From the NCBI GenBank assembly GCA_009704425.1, contig WLEG01000045.1, forward strand, positions 1-10,641: a stretch of 10,641 bases of DNA, written 5' to 3'. A program made the translations under genes and the position numbers. Below the pieces are notes generated by a model. The model worked only from the letters and a program-made list of their open reading frames with translations, did not search any database and was not told the DNA's origin. The DNA is from Actinomycetota bacterium (lineage in GTDB: Bacteria; Actinomycetota; Acidimicrobiia; Acidimicrobiales; Ilumatobacteraceae). Below are positions 1 to 6,981 of the stretch, piece by piece. How positions within the stretch are numbered: position 1 is the stretch's first letter; each line of letters starts with the position of its first letter.

Positions 1-712
1 ACCCCACGTCGGGAGAACCGGTGAAGGTGAGCAACGCGACGTCGGGATGATCGACGAGCGCGTTGCCGACCGTCGCACCGCCACCGGTGACCACGCTCAA
101 CCATTCCGCCGGGAGACCGCATTCGTCGATGAGCATCCGGGCGAGCAGAATCGAACTGAAGGGAGTCTGGGACGCGGGCTTCAGTACCACGGCGCAACCC
201 GCCGCGATCGCCGGCCCGACCTTGTGCACCACCAGGTTCAAGGGGAAGTTGAACGGCGCGATGGCCCCCACGACACCGATCGGCATCCGCATGGTGAATC
301 CGAACTTTCCTTCTCCGGCCGGGATCGCGTCCATGGCCACGACCTCGCCCACCAAGGTCCGGGCCTCGACCGCCGAGAACCGGAACGTTCCCACGGCCCG
401 ATCGACTTCCACCCGAGCCGTCTTGACGGGCTTGGCCGCCTCCCGCGCGATGGCGATGGCGAACTCCTCACGACGGGCCGCCAACCGGTTCGCGGCCGTG
501 TCCAGAATCTCGGCCCTTTTCCATGCCGGCAGGGGCGTCTCCATCGCGCGACGAGCCGCCACCACCGCGCGATCGACGTCGGCCGACGTGCACGCCGGGA
601 CACGTCCGATGAGCGAACCGTCGAACGGCGCGCGCACGTCGATGTGACCCTCCGATGAAGCGAACAGGGAACCGGCCAACGGCACGGGCGTGACTTCGAA
701 ATCCGACGACAT
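1..712 (-). CDS. NAD(P)-dependent aldehyde dehydrogenase, N-terminal part (cut by window edge)
   Basis: This is the first 237 residues of an aldehyde dehydrogenase superfamily enzyme, which oxidises an aldehyde to a carboxylate (or acyl product) with NAD(P)+ in the cytoplasm. Visible: the segment APFNFPLN at residues 152-159, whose first Asn (155) is the usual oxyanion-hole residue; LKPA at about 177-180 with the cofactor-binding Lys178; and FTGSPDVG at 230-237, the start of the cofactor-binding GSxxxG segment, where the window ends. The catalytic Cys and Glu lie outside. PFNFPLN rather than PWNFP is reminiscent of the lactaldehyde/phosphonoacetaldehyde/GAPN-like branch, so the substrate is open. 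The ATG at 712 has no Shine-Dalgarno sequence but a TAGCGT box 8 nt upstream. It is divergent from the phosphodiesterase gene, 37 bp away. Confidence 0.9.
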   Translation of the reverse strand, partial: MSSDFEVTPVPLAGSLFASSEGHIDVRAPFDGSLIGRVPACTSADVDRAVVAARRAMETPLPAWKRAEILDTAANRLAARREEFAIAIAREAAKPVKTARVEVDRAVGTFRFSAVEARTLVGEVVAMDAIPAGEGKFGFTMRMPIGVVGAIAPFNFPLNLVVHKVGPAIAAGCAVVLKPASQTPFSSILLARMLIDECGLPAEWLSVVTGGGATVGNALVDHPDVALLTFTGSPDVG

Positions 713-720
713 GCCGACGA

Positions 721-726
721 ACGCTA
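721..726 (-). promoter_or_regulatory. Probable -10 box for leaderless aldehyde dehydrogenase transcript
   Basis: On the minus strand the hexamer TAGCGT (TANNNT) is followed by 8 nt and then the ATG at 712. No purine-rich ribosome binding site is present. This is the geometry expected when transcription starts at or next to the start codon. No convincing -35 box was seen. Confidence 0.45.
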
Positions 727-737
727 GTGCCACCGGC

Positions 738-743
738 GATACT
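738..743 (+). promoter_or_regulatory. Probable -10 box for leaderless phosphodiesterase transcript
   Basis: GATACT matches TATAAT at four of six positions and lies 6 nt upstream of the GTG at 750. It faces away from the TAGCGT box of the divergent gene 11 bp away, so both promoters share a 37-bp gap. If correct it decides the start, since the upstream in-frame ATG (711) and GTG (690) would lie before the transcription start. Confidence 0.4.
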
Positions 744-749
744 GACGAG

Positions 750-1517
750 GTGGCCGTTCCCCGACATCGCCATCCGTACCTGGAGCCCCACCTCGAGGGT
801 GGATTCATCGCGTTCGCCCACCGCGGCGGAACGAGTGAATGGCCCGAGAACACCCTGCCCGCCTTTCGACACGCGGTCGATCTCGGATTTCGCTACCTGG
901 AAACCGACGTTCAACTGACGGCCGACGGGGAACTGGCGGCGTTCCACGACGACGACCTCCAACGCACGTGCGGACGTCCCGGACGCATCAGCGAGTTGCC
1001 GTGGTCGCACGTCGCGGGCGCCCTCGTCGACGGACGCGAACCGATCCCCCGACTCGTCGATCTGCTCGAGGAGTTTCCGGACTCGATGATCAACATCGAC
1101 GCCAAGAGCGACGCCACCGTCGAACCGCTCATGGAACTCCTCAGACGAACGAACGACCTCGGTCGTGTCTGCATCGGATCGTTCAGCCATCGACGCCTCG
1201 CGCGCATCCGCGCCGCCCTCGGAGACGCGGTCTGCACCAGCGCGAGTCCGCGCGAGGTTGTGGAATGGGTGGCCGGACGCGTTCCCTCCGGTGCGTCCTG
1301 TCTGCAGGTGCCGGTCAAGCAGGGGCCGGTGACCGTCACCACCGCGCGACGCGTGGAGCGGGCGACGAAGGCCGGACTACCGGTTCACGTCTGGACGATC
1401 GATCATCCCGAGGAGATCCAAGGGTTGATCGACATCGGCGTGCACGGCATCATGACCGACCGCCCCGCCGTGCTGCGCGACGTCTGTCGACACAACGGGA
1501 TCTGGCCGACTACTTGA
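750..1517 (+). CDS. Glycerophosphodiester phosphodiesterase (GDPD family)
   Basis: Predicted to hydrolyse glycerophosphodiesters to glycerol-3-phosphate and an alcohol, with a metal ion in a TIM barrel. From the GTG at 750 the protein has 255 residues, usual for the family. Visible: AHRGG at 23-27 (catalytic His24), PENTLPAF, ETDVQLTADG at 51-60 (metal ligands Glu51 and Asp53), FHDD at 65-68 (second catalytic His66), NIDAKSD replacing the usual E-x-K strand, a GSFSH strand, WTID, and GIMTDRP near the end. No signal peptide is seen, so it should be cytoplasmic. The start is chosen because a -10-like box sits 6 nt before it and because the conserved domain begins shortly after. An ATG at 711 would add 13 residues and overlap the neighbour's start codon. 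Its stop overlaps the convergent oxidoreductase gene by 8 bp. Confidence 0.88.
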   Translation: MAVPRHRHPYLEPHLEGGFIAFAHRGGTSEWPENTLPAFRHAVDLGFRYLETDVQLTADGELAAFHDDDLQRTCGRPGRISELPWSHVAGALVDGREPIPRLVDLLEEFPDSMINIDAKSDATVEPLMELLRRTNDLGRVCIGSFSHRRLARIRAALGDAVCTSASPREVVEWVAGRVPSGASCLQVPVKQGPVTVTTARRVERATKAGLPVHVWTIDHPEEIQGLIDIGVHGIMTDRPAVLRDVCRHNGIWPTT

Positions 1518-2670
1518 CCAGGGGCATGACCTCGTTCATGAAGCGGGCCATCTGCTCGTCGGCCTTCTTGTACGAGTCACCGAGCATGTGCGGGAAGATC
1601 GTCATGTACTCCAGACCCAACAGGTCCTTGTAGAACTGCACGCCCTCGGCGACCTGCTCGGGTGTTCCGAGGAGGATGGTCTTGTTGTCCACGGACTCCT
1701 GCAAGGTGGGGATCAGACCCGGCTTGGCCGGCTTGCCGTCCTCACCCATGTACCCCCGACTCCATCCGTACGGCCCGAGGAACTTCCAGAACTCGTCGTG
1801 TCCCGGGGTCGCGGTCTGCCACGCCTTCTCGTGGGAGTCCTCGATGCGGACCGAGATCACCAACATCCGCTTGGCCCCGGCCGCCGGCGCGACACCGAGA
1901 GCCGCTTCCTGCTTCTCGGAGTACGTGTCCCAGAATCGCTTGATGAAGCTGTAGTGCTGGTTCCAGAACACGGCCGAATGGCCGACGCGGGCGACGTAGT
2001 CGAGCGTCGGCGGACTGGTGACCGCCTGCCAGATCTCGTAGGGGAAGATGGGACGCGGCACCAATGTGAGGTGTTGAACGGTGCTTCCCCGATCCGGAAT
2101 TCCGGGCAGGGGAATCCGGAAGTGCTTGCCCGCGAACGAGAAGGTCTCGTTGTCGAGTGCGCGACGGATGATCTCCATCGACTCCTCGAACACCTCGCGA
2201 TTCAGTTCGTCGTCGGCCGACTTCTCGGGGTTGTCGTGCGAACCGATCGACACCCCCTTCTCGTTGAGGTGCAACACCTCACGCGGAACGGTTCCACGCC
2301 CGACGCCCAACATTCCGCGACCCCCGGACAAGTTGTGCAAGGTGGCGAAGTCCTCGGCCAGACGCAACGGGTTCCACTGCGGAACCACGTTGAACATGGC
2401 CCCCAACCTGATCCGCTTCGTCTGAGCGGCGATCCAGGCCGAGATGAGCAAACCGTTGGGGATGACCTCGTAGCCCTCGTACTGGAAGTGGTGCTCGGTC
2501 GTCCAGAAGGAGTCGAACCCGAGACGGTCGGCTTCGATCGCCGAGTTCACGTAGTCCAACGTGGCTTTCCACATGTGCTCGTTGGAGTAGCGACGGTCGA
2601 GGGGCGCCGGAGGACCGCCACCGGCGTCGTCCATCTCGACGCCACCGAAAAAGAACGCTCCGACCTTCAT
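1510..2670 (-). CDS. LLM class flavin-dependent oxidoreductase (bacterial luciferase-like)
   Basis: A 386-residue luciferase-like monooxygenase fold protein, acting on reduced flavin (FMN or F420) and an unknown substrate in the cytoplasm. Visible: N-terminal strand MKVGAFFFGG; GFDSFWTTEHHF at about 51-62, the typical TEHH motif at the flavin site; a segment NPLRLAEDFATLHNLSGGRGMLGVGRG characteristic of the barrel; and a C-terminal TPEQVAEGVQFYKDLLGLEYMTIF segment typical of the family. The length suits the longer, alkanal-monooxygenase-like members. A GGGAGG ribosome binding site (2676-2681) lies 5 nt before the ATG. It follows the amidohydrolase gene by 59 bp on the same strand, so the two may be co-transcribed, though it also has a possible promoter of its own. 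The substrate cannot be told from sequence. Confidence 0.88.
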   Translation of the reverse strand: MKVGAFFFGGVEMDDAGGGPPAPLDRRYSNEHMWKATLDYVNSAIEADRLGFDSFWTTEHHFQYEGYEVIPNGLLISAWIAAQTKRIRLGAMFNVVPQWNPLRLAEDFATLHNLSGGRGMLGVGRGTVPREVLHLNEKGVSIGSHDNPEKSADDELNREVFEESMEIIRRALDNETFSFAGKHFRIPLPGIPDRGSTVQHLTLVPRPIFPYEIWQAVTSPPTLDYVARVGHSAVFWNQHYSFIKRFWDTYSEKQEAALGVAPAAGAKRMLVISVRIEDSHEKAWQTATPGHDEFWKFLGPYGWSRGYMGEDGKPAKPGLIPTLQESVDNKTILLGTPEQVAEGVQFYKDLLGLEYMTIFPHMLGDSYKKADEQMARFMNEVMPLVK

Positions 2671-2704
2671 TCGAGCCTCCCACCGCTTCCTGTCTCGTTT
2701 GCCG

Positions 2705-2710
2705 ACAGTA
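2705..2710 (-). promoter_or_regulatory. Possible -10 box for the large luciferase-like gene
   Basis: TACTGT on the minus strand fits TANNNT and would give a 5' untranslated region of about 28 nt that contains the GGGAGG ribosome binding site. The matching -35 position overlaps the end of the amidohydrolase gene and is poor. It may be an internal promoter inside a two-gene operon. Confidence 0.3.
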
Positions 2711-2729
2711 CCACCGGTCGCTCCGCGGA

Positions 2730-3971
2730 TCAGGGGTCGTCGTGGAACCGGCGGGTGGTGGTGGTCACCACGACCTCGCGTCCACCCTTGAACACGCGAC
2801 GATCGAGCGGAGCGTCGGCGATGGCCTCGCGCACCGATGCGGCATCGATCACCAGGAAGTCCGCCGGGGCCCCGACGACCACGTCGGCCACCTCGTGACC
2901 GAGGACGCGCCGCACGCCGTTCGACACCAGGTCGTACGCGGCGTCGGGAAGTTGGTGCGCCGCCATCACCGCCAGTGACGCGGTCTCGAGCGGATCACTG
3001 CGCCCCACCGGATTGAAGGGATCCTGCACGTTGTCGCCGCCCAACGCCAACGGGACACCCGCCTCTCGAAGGACGTCGATGGGGGCGATTCCGCGTGGCA
3101 TCGAGCGCGGTTGCTCGCGCCCCTGCAGGAAGAGGTTCGTCGGGGGAAGCGGGACGATCGCGATTCCGGCGTCGCCCACCACACGGGCGATCTCGCGTTG
3201 GGTCTCGATCGATTGCACCGAGAGGCTGACGCAGTGGCTCGCGGTGACGGGCCGCGCGAATCCCGTCGCCACCACCTGTCGTGCCAGTTCGACGAGCGTC
3301 AGCATGTTCGGGTCCAACGTCTCGTCCACGTGGAGGTCCATGCCGACCCCGGCCTCGTCGGCCGCCGACAAAGCCTCGCGGATCATCCCCGCGCCATCGA
3401 CTTCGAGGTGCGGACAACCGCCCACCAGATCCACGCCCATCGACAATGCCTCCCGGAGGGCTCGACGATTTCCCGCCCCCTCCGATCCGGCGAGCGGGGA
3501 GTGCATGAGGGCCACGATCTGCACGTCCGCGAGATGGCGCGTGGCGTCACGGGCCGCCCGCACGGCGCGCAGGTGCACGTGTCGCGCATCGCTGTCGCCC
3601 ACGTTCACATGGGTACGAATGCTGGTGACGCCGTTGGCCACCAACTTCCGGATCGCCGCGGTCGCGCGCTCGGTCATCTCCTCCAATCCGAACTCGCCAC
3701 GTTCCTCGGCGGCCACCCAGGCCTCGATCGCCCCCATCAGATCGCCGGCCGGGTTCGGCACCCTCTCCGCGGTGAGGGCCTTGTCCAGATGCGCGTGGGG
3801 CTCCCCGAGCGCCGGCAACACGAGCCATCCCTCCAGCGACGTTCCGACTCGATCGCTCGAGACGGGTTCCACGGCCGTCACCCGGCCGTCGGCCACCCGA
3901 ACGTCGACCAGCGAGCCGTCACGCAGACGACCGCGACGCAACCAAAGGGAACCCGCCGGATCGATCGACAT
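2730..3971 (-). CDS. Cytosine-deaminase-like amidohydrolase, substrate unknown
   Basis: A 413-residue metal-dependent hydrolase of the amidohydrolase superfamily, closest in layout to cytosine deaminase CodA. Visible: EPHAHLDK at 57-64 (metal-binding HxH at 59 and 61), LHVDETLDP at 213-221 (His214 and Glu217), TASHCVSL at 243-250 (His246), and GGDNVQDPFNPVG at 311-323 (Asp313). From memory, CodA uses His214, Glu217, His246 and Asp313, so spacing is almost identical. The pocket differs: CodA's cytosine-binding Gln156 falls in VALMHSP here, Asp314 is Asn, and Trp319 is Phe. Deamination or ring hydrolysis of another N-heterocycle or cyclic amide is more likely than cytosine deamination. The ATG at 3971 follows AGGAG (3978-3982) by 6 nt; the longer frame up to 4310 runs over the divergent gene and is not credible. 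It probably heads an operon with the luciferase-like gene. Confidence 0.85.
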   Translation of the reverse strand: MSIDPAGSLWLRRGRLRDGSLVDVRVADGRVTAVEPVSSDRVGTSLEGWLVLPALGEPHAHLDKALTAERVPNPAGDLMGAIEAWVAAEERGEFGLEEMTERATAAIRKLVANGVTSIRTHVNVGDSDARHVHLRAVRAARDATRHLADVQIVALMHSPLAGSEGAGNRRALREALSMGVDLVGGCPHLEVDGAGMIREALSAADEAGVGMDLHVDETLDPNMLTLVELARQVVATGFARPVTASHCVSLSVQSIETQREIARVVGDAGIAIVPLPPTNLFLQGREQPRSMPRGIAPIDVLREAGVPLALGGDNVQDPFNPVGRSDPLETASLAVMAAHQLPDAAYDLVSNGVRRVLGHEVADVVVGAPADFLVIDAASVREAIADAPLDRRVFKGGREVVVTTTTRRFHDDP

Positions 3972-4007
3972 GTCGCTCTCCTGTTCACACGAATGGTGCC
4001 GTTGTGG

Positions 4008-4014
4008 AATCGTA
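4008..4014. promoter_or_regulatory. Overlapping divergent -10 boxes between amidohydrolase and second luciferase-like gene
   Basis: The seven bases AATCGTA carry TACGAT on the minus strand, giving the amidohydrolase a leader of about 31 nt with its AGGAG site. On the plus strand they carry AATCGT, a weak -10, 6 nt before the GTG at 4020. The gene gap is only 48 bp. The minus-strand box is the better match. Confidence 0.35.
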
Positions 4015-4019
4015 GGCGA

Positions 4020-4796
4020 GTGCGCACCGCGGTCTGGATCTATCCGAACGTCCGGGCATCGACGATCGTCGATGCGATCGTCGCGTTGGACGACGCCGGT
4101 GTCGACGAGGTCTGGATCGCCGACGAGGGCGTGGCCCGTGAACCGTTCACCCTCCTCGCGGCCGCGGCGCGCGAGACGACACGCATCCGACTGGCGGTGG
4201 GCATCACGTCTCCGCTTCTGCGTCATCCCGGTGCGGTGGCCTCGACCGCGATGACCATCGACGAGTTGTCCGAGGGTCGGATGACCCTCGGCTGGGGAGT
4301 CGGCGGACACGAGTCACTCGGCCCGTTCTCGTTGTCGACCGACAAACCGGTGGCGGTCGTGCGCGACGCCATCCGAACCGCGGCCGACGTCTTCGCCGGT
4401 CGTCCCTCCGATCTCTACACGGCCCCCGAGCACGCCGCTCCCCCGCGCGCGGTACCCCAGTTCGTCGGGGCCCGTGGCCCACAACTCAATCGCCTCGCCT
4501 CGCGCGTGGCCGATGGTGTCTTCCTGTCCGGCTTCACCCCCGACAACGTCGGCGTCGCGTTGCACGCGGCCCGATCGATACGACCGATCCACGTGAACCT
4601 GTGTCTGTCCGTCCGGTACGGCGGGGTGGCCGACGACTGGTCGATCGCCGGCGACGAGGACGTCGTCGCTCGTCGGTTGCGAGAAGCCGTCGACAAGCAC
4701 CGGCCCGACACCATCGGAATCGCCCTCGTGGACCGTGACCCGTTACCTCTGATGATCGAACGGGCCGTCTCGACGTTCGCGACCCTGGGCGACTGA
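4020..4796 (+). CDS. Short LLM class oxidoreductase (F420-dependent Mer/reductase-like)
   Basis: A luciferase-like fold oxidoreductase, 258 residues if it starts at the GTG at 4020. Visible: first strand RTAVWIYPN, then ALDDAGVDEVWIADEG, a helix followed by TTRIRLAVGITSPLLRHPGAVA (about 54-74), and TIDELSEGRMTLGWGVGG (about 79-96). This run is typical of the group related to methylenetetrahydromethanopterin reductase, many of which use F420 in actinomycetes. It is shorter than the usual 300-340 residues: the middle region after residue 130 looks compressed, though the C-terminal RLREAVDKHRPDTIGIALV segment is present. An in-frame ATG at 3993 would add 9 residues but has no ribosome binding site. 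Its TGA stop directly abuts the stop of the convergent small gene. Function beyond the fold is unknown. Confidence 0.8.
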   Translation: MRTAVWIYPNVRASTIVDAIVALDDAGVDEVWIADEGVAREPFTLLAAAARETTRIRLAVGITSPLLRHPGAVASTAMTIDELSEGRMTLGWGVGGHESLGPFSLSTDKPVAVVRDAIRTAADVFAGRPSDLYTAPEHAAPPRAVPQFVGARGPQLNRLASRVADGVFLSGFTPDNVGVALHAARSIRPIHVNLCLSVRYGGVADDWSIAGDEDVVARRLREAVDKHRPDTIGIALVDRDPLPLMIERAVSTFATLGD

Positions 4797-5087
4797 TCAG
4801 CAGTCGCGAGCGACGTCGTACACCCGCATCGTGCACTCACGGAACAGATCGCCCATGCGTCGATCGACCTCGTCCACCTGTTCCGGGGTGATGCGCTTCC
4901 AGAGGTCGCGGCTCGCCCACCAGATCACCGCGTGAATCTTTTCCGGCTCGTTCTCCTCGATCCACATCTGCTTGCGGATGAATCCGGTGCAGCCCTCGAG
5001 GAATCGACTCCAGACTTCTTCCTCGCGGGCCAACCATGTCGCCCGTTCGTCGGGAGTCACCCGGAAAGTGAGCCATTCCACCACCAC
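4797..5087 (-). CDS. Small TIGR03792-like (antibiotic-biosynthesis-monooxygenase-like) protein
   Basis: A 96-residue protein beginning MVVEWLTFRVTPDERATWLA and continuing EEVWSRFLEGCTGFIRKQMWI and VIWWASRDLWKRI. I recognise this as resembling the uncharacterised TIGR03792 family, known mainly from cyanobacteria and related to the ABM dimeric alpha-beta barrel fold. The conserved Trp-rich strand (IWWAS) and the final RVYDV strand are visible. Function is unknown; ABM-fold proteins include small monooxygenases and haem-binding proteins. The GTG at 5087 is chosen because TAGAGT lies 7 nt upstream (leaderless geometry) and because family members begin at this strand; an ATG at 5132 would add 15 residues that look non-conserved and would overlap the divergent desaturase start. 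Confidence 0.72.
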   Translation of the reverse strand: MVVEWLTFRVTPDERATWLAREEEVWSRFLEGCTGFIRKQMWIEENEPEKIHAVIWWASRDLWKRITPEQVDEVDRRMGDLFRECTMRVYDVARDC

Positions 5088-5094
5088 ACCGAGG

Positions 5095-5100
5095 ACTCTA
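5095..5100 (-). promoter_or_regulatory. Probable -10 box for leaderless TIGR03792-like gene
   Basis: TAGAGT on the minus strand is followed by 7 nt and the GTG at 5087, with no ribosome binding site between. This is one of the clearest leaderless arrangements in the window. Confidence 0.5.
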
Positions 5101-5108
5101 GCGATGCG

Positions 5109-5114
5109 TATGCT
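5109..5114 (+). promoter_or_regulatory. Probable -10 box for the desaturase gene
   Basis: TATGCT (TANNNT, four of six to TATAAT) would place the transcription start near 5121, leaving a leader of about 10 nt made up mostly of the GGGGGA ribosome binding site before the ATG at 5131. The facing TAGAGT box of the divergent gene is 8 bp away, so the two promoters should compete. No good -35 was seen. Confidence 0.4.
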
Positions 5115-5130
5115 CCGTGTCGGGGGAAAC

Positions 5131-6171
5131 ATGAATTCGAAGACTCCACGCGACTACGACCTCACCGGTCCCGAGGCGACGCGCGCCATCGAGCGTGGTC
5201 TCGCCGGAGCCGACTGGTACCACAGCCCCGTCGATCGTGACGCCATGCTTCGGATCATGAAGCGCACCGATCTTCGCGCGAGTGTCGACACGATTCTGTG
5301 GCTGTTGTTGACCATCGCCGCGGGATGGTGGGTCGTGGCGTCGTGGGTTTCGTGGTGGACCGTTCCGGCCATGTTCGTGTACGGCACCTTGTACGGATCC
5401 GCATCGGACGCACGATGGCACGAATGTGGACATCGCACGGCGTTCAAATCCAAGTGGGCGAACCTCGTCGTGTACCACCTCGCGTCGTTCATGGACGTGC
5501 GCGAGCCCGTCTCGTGGCGCTGGAGCCACAACCGCCATCACGCCGACACCATCATCGTCGGGCGCGACCCCGAGATCGCCTTCCAACGACCCATCCGATT
5601 CTGGAGGATCGTGGCCGACATGTTCGGCATCCTCAGCACCCGGGCCGAGTTCGCGAAGTACGCGGCCAACATGCGCGGCCGACTAACCCCGGCCGTCGCG
5701 GACTACGTCCCGGCCCGGGAGGTGCGCCGATCGATCTTCTGGGGTCGCGTGCACGTCGCCGTTTGGTTGTCGACGATCGCGGCGTCCGTCGTGTCGACCA
5801 GTCTTCTGCCTCTGGTTCTGATCGGCCTACCTTCGCTCTACGGACGTTGGCTGTTGGTGGTGTTCGGCACCACGCAACACGCCGGACTCGCCGAGGACGT
5901 GCTCGATCATCGGCTGAACACCCGGAGCGTACGAATGAATCCGGTGTTGCGGTTCCTGTACCTCAACATGAACTACCACCTCGAGCACCACATGTTCCCG
6001 TCGGTCCCCTACCGCAACCTCCCGAAACTTCACGAGCTCATTCGCGACGACCTACCCGCACCTCATCGCGGAATCATCGCCGTGTACCGGGAGATCCTGC
6101 CGGCGCTCTGGAGACAACGTCGCGACCTCGATCACGACGTTCGGCCGACCCTGCCGTCACGCCCCGCGTGA
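5131..6171 (+). CDS. Membrane fatty acid desaturase / hydroxylase family protein
   Basis: A 346-residue integral membrane di-iron oxygenase. Visible: all three histidine boxes, HECGH at 97-101, HNRHH at 133-137 and HLEHH at 283-287, plus an extra QH at 249-250. Hydrophobic segments lie at about 53-90 and 209-245, placing the boxes on the cytoplasmic face. Established for the family: O2-dependent desaturation or hydroxylation of acyl chains or hydrocarbons, needing an external electron donor such as ferredoxin; none is encoded nearby. The tail DHRLNTRSVRMNPVLRFLYL before the third box resembles MocD-like bacterial members rather than acyl-CoA desaturases, so the substrate may not be a fatty acid. 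The ATG at 5131 follows GGGGGA closely; ATGs at 5104 and 5110 lie upstream of or inside the likely -10. It is divergent from the small ABM-like gene and overlaps the permease gene end by 15 bp. Confidence 0.87.
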   Translation: MNSKTPRDYDLTGPEATRAIERGLAGADWYHSPVDRDAMLRIMKRTDLRASVDTILWLLLTIAAGWWVVASWVSWWTVPAMFVYGTLYGSASDARWHECGHRTAFKSKWANLVVYHLASFMDVREPVSWRWSHNRHHADTIIVGRDPEIAFQRPIRFWRIVADMFGILSTRAEFAKYAANMRGRLTPAVADYVPAREVRRSIFWGRVHVAVWLSTIAASVVSTSLLPLVLIGLPSLYGRWLLVVFGTTQHAGLAEDVLDHRLNTRSVRMNPVLRFLYLNMNYHLEHHMFPSVPYRNLPKLHELIRDDLPAPHRGIIAVYREILPALWRQRRDLDHDVRPTLPSRPA

Positions 6172-6957
6172 CTCACCGGCCCATTTGCCCACCACCCGAT
6201 TGGCCAGCCAACCGAAGAACGTGAACACGAGCACGCCGAGCCCGCTGGAGACGATCACCGCGGCCAGCAACTGCTCGCCGTCCAGACGCGCGGCGTAACG
6301 CTTGAGAAGCTGGCCGATGCCGACCTCACCCTGCCCGAAGTAAAAGTCCCCGACGATCGCCCCGATCACCGAGAGTCCGGCCGAGATACGAAGCCCGGCG
6401 AAGACCGCCGGCAACGCAGCCGGGAACATGAGCTTGCGCAACCTCGTGACACGATTCGTGTTGTGCAGGGTGAGGAGGTCGTGCAGACCCTGCTCGGCGG
6501 ACAACAACCCGAAGAGCGTGTTCACGATGATCGGGAAGAGGGCGATGATCACGCAGATGAAGACGCGGGGCATGAAGCCGTATCCGAACCAGAAGCCGAT
6601 CAGCGGAACGATGGCGAGGATCGGGATGGCCTGCAGAACGACGGCGTACGGGAAGATGGCCCGTTCGACGAACTTGGCCTGACTCATGATCACGGCGAGG
6701 AGGAATCCGAGCAGGATCGCCGTGAGCAAACCCCAGAAGGCGGTCTTCGACGTGGCCAGGAGGCCCTCCATCATCTCGGAGAAGTTGTCACCGTTCGCGA
6801 AACCGACGCTCCACACCTCGTGGGGTGGCCGCAAGAGGAAGCGGCGCTTGGGGTCGAGGATGACGTAGCTGACGAAGTACCAGATGCCGAGAATGAGGGC
6901 GCCGGTGGCGACGGGGGGAACGACGAGCCGAACATCGAAACGCGCCTTCTTACTCAC
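6157..6957 (-). CDS. ABC importer permease (SsuC/ThiX/RibX-like, BPD_transp_1)
   Basis: A 266-residue inner membrane permease that forms the channel of an importer. Visible: about six hydrophobic segments (about 13-34, 74-92, 103-125, 131-152, 188-208 and 232-256), the family segment LQAIPILAIVPLIGFWFGYG at 109-128, and the cytoplasmic coupling loop ending FPAALPAVFAGLRI at about 178-191 that docks on the ATPase. IGAIVGDFYFGQGEVGIGQLL near 198-218 is typical of the sulfonate/nitrate/pyrimidine permease group. The GTG at 6957 is chosen because GGGGGG (6964-6969) lies 6 nt upstream and the first residues SKKARFDVR form a short basic N-terminus; an ATG at 7032 would put the palindrome inside the protein. 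It lies 94 bp downstream of the ATPase gene, a gap filled by a large palindrome. Confidence 0.9.
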   Translation of the reverse strand: MSKKARFDVRLVVPPVATGALILGIWYFVSYVILDPKRRFLLRPPHEVWSVGFANGDNFSEMMEGLLATSKTAFWGLLTAILLGFLLAVIMSQAKFVERAIFPYAVVLQAIPILAIVPLIGFWFGYGFMPRVFICVIIALFPIIVNTLFGLLSAEQGLHDLLTLHNTNRVTRLRKLMFPAALPAVFAGLRISAGLSVIGAIVGDFYFGQGEVGIGQLLKRYAARLDGEQLLAAVIVSSGLGVLVFTFFGWLANRVVGKWAGESRGA

Positions 6958-6981
6958 GCCCCACCCCCCAAAATCACCAAA

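Noticed and set aside
1510..2670. Assignment as pyrimidine oxygenase RutA
   Set aside because: The fold fits but no other Rut gene is present and I see no RutA-specific motif; only the family call is supported.
1588..2898. A 436-residue open frame on the plus strand opposite the large oxidoreductase
   Set aside because: It is the mirror of a well-supported gene, with low-complexity Arg/Val/Gly-rich translation and no motifs, as is common in high-GC DNA.
2730..4310. A 526-residue version of the amidohydrolase with a long N-terminal extension
   Set aside because: The extension covers the start of the divergent oxidoreductase, has no domain signal, and a good AGGAG site plus ATG at 3971 fits the CodA-like N-terminus.
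3111..4796. A 561-residue plus-strand frame ending with the short oxidoreductase
   Set aside because: Its first two thirds are antisense to the amidohydrolase and have no recognisable fold; only the part from about 4020 encodes the luciferase-like protein.
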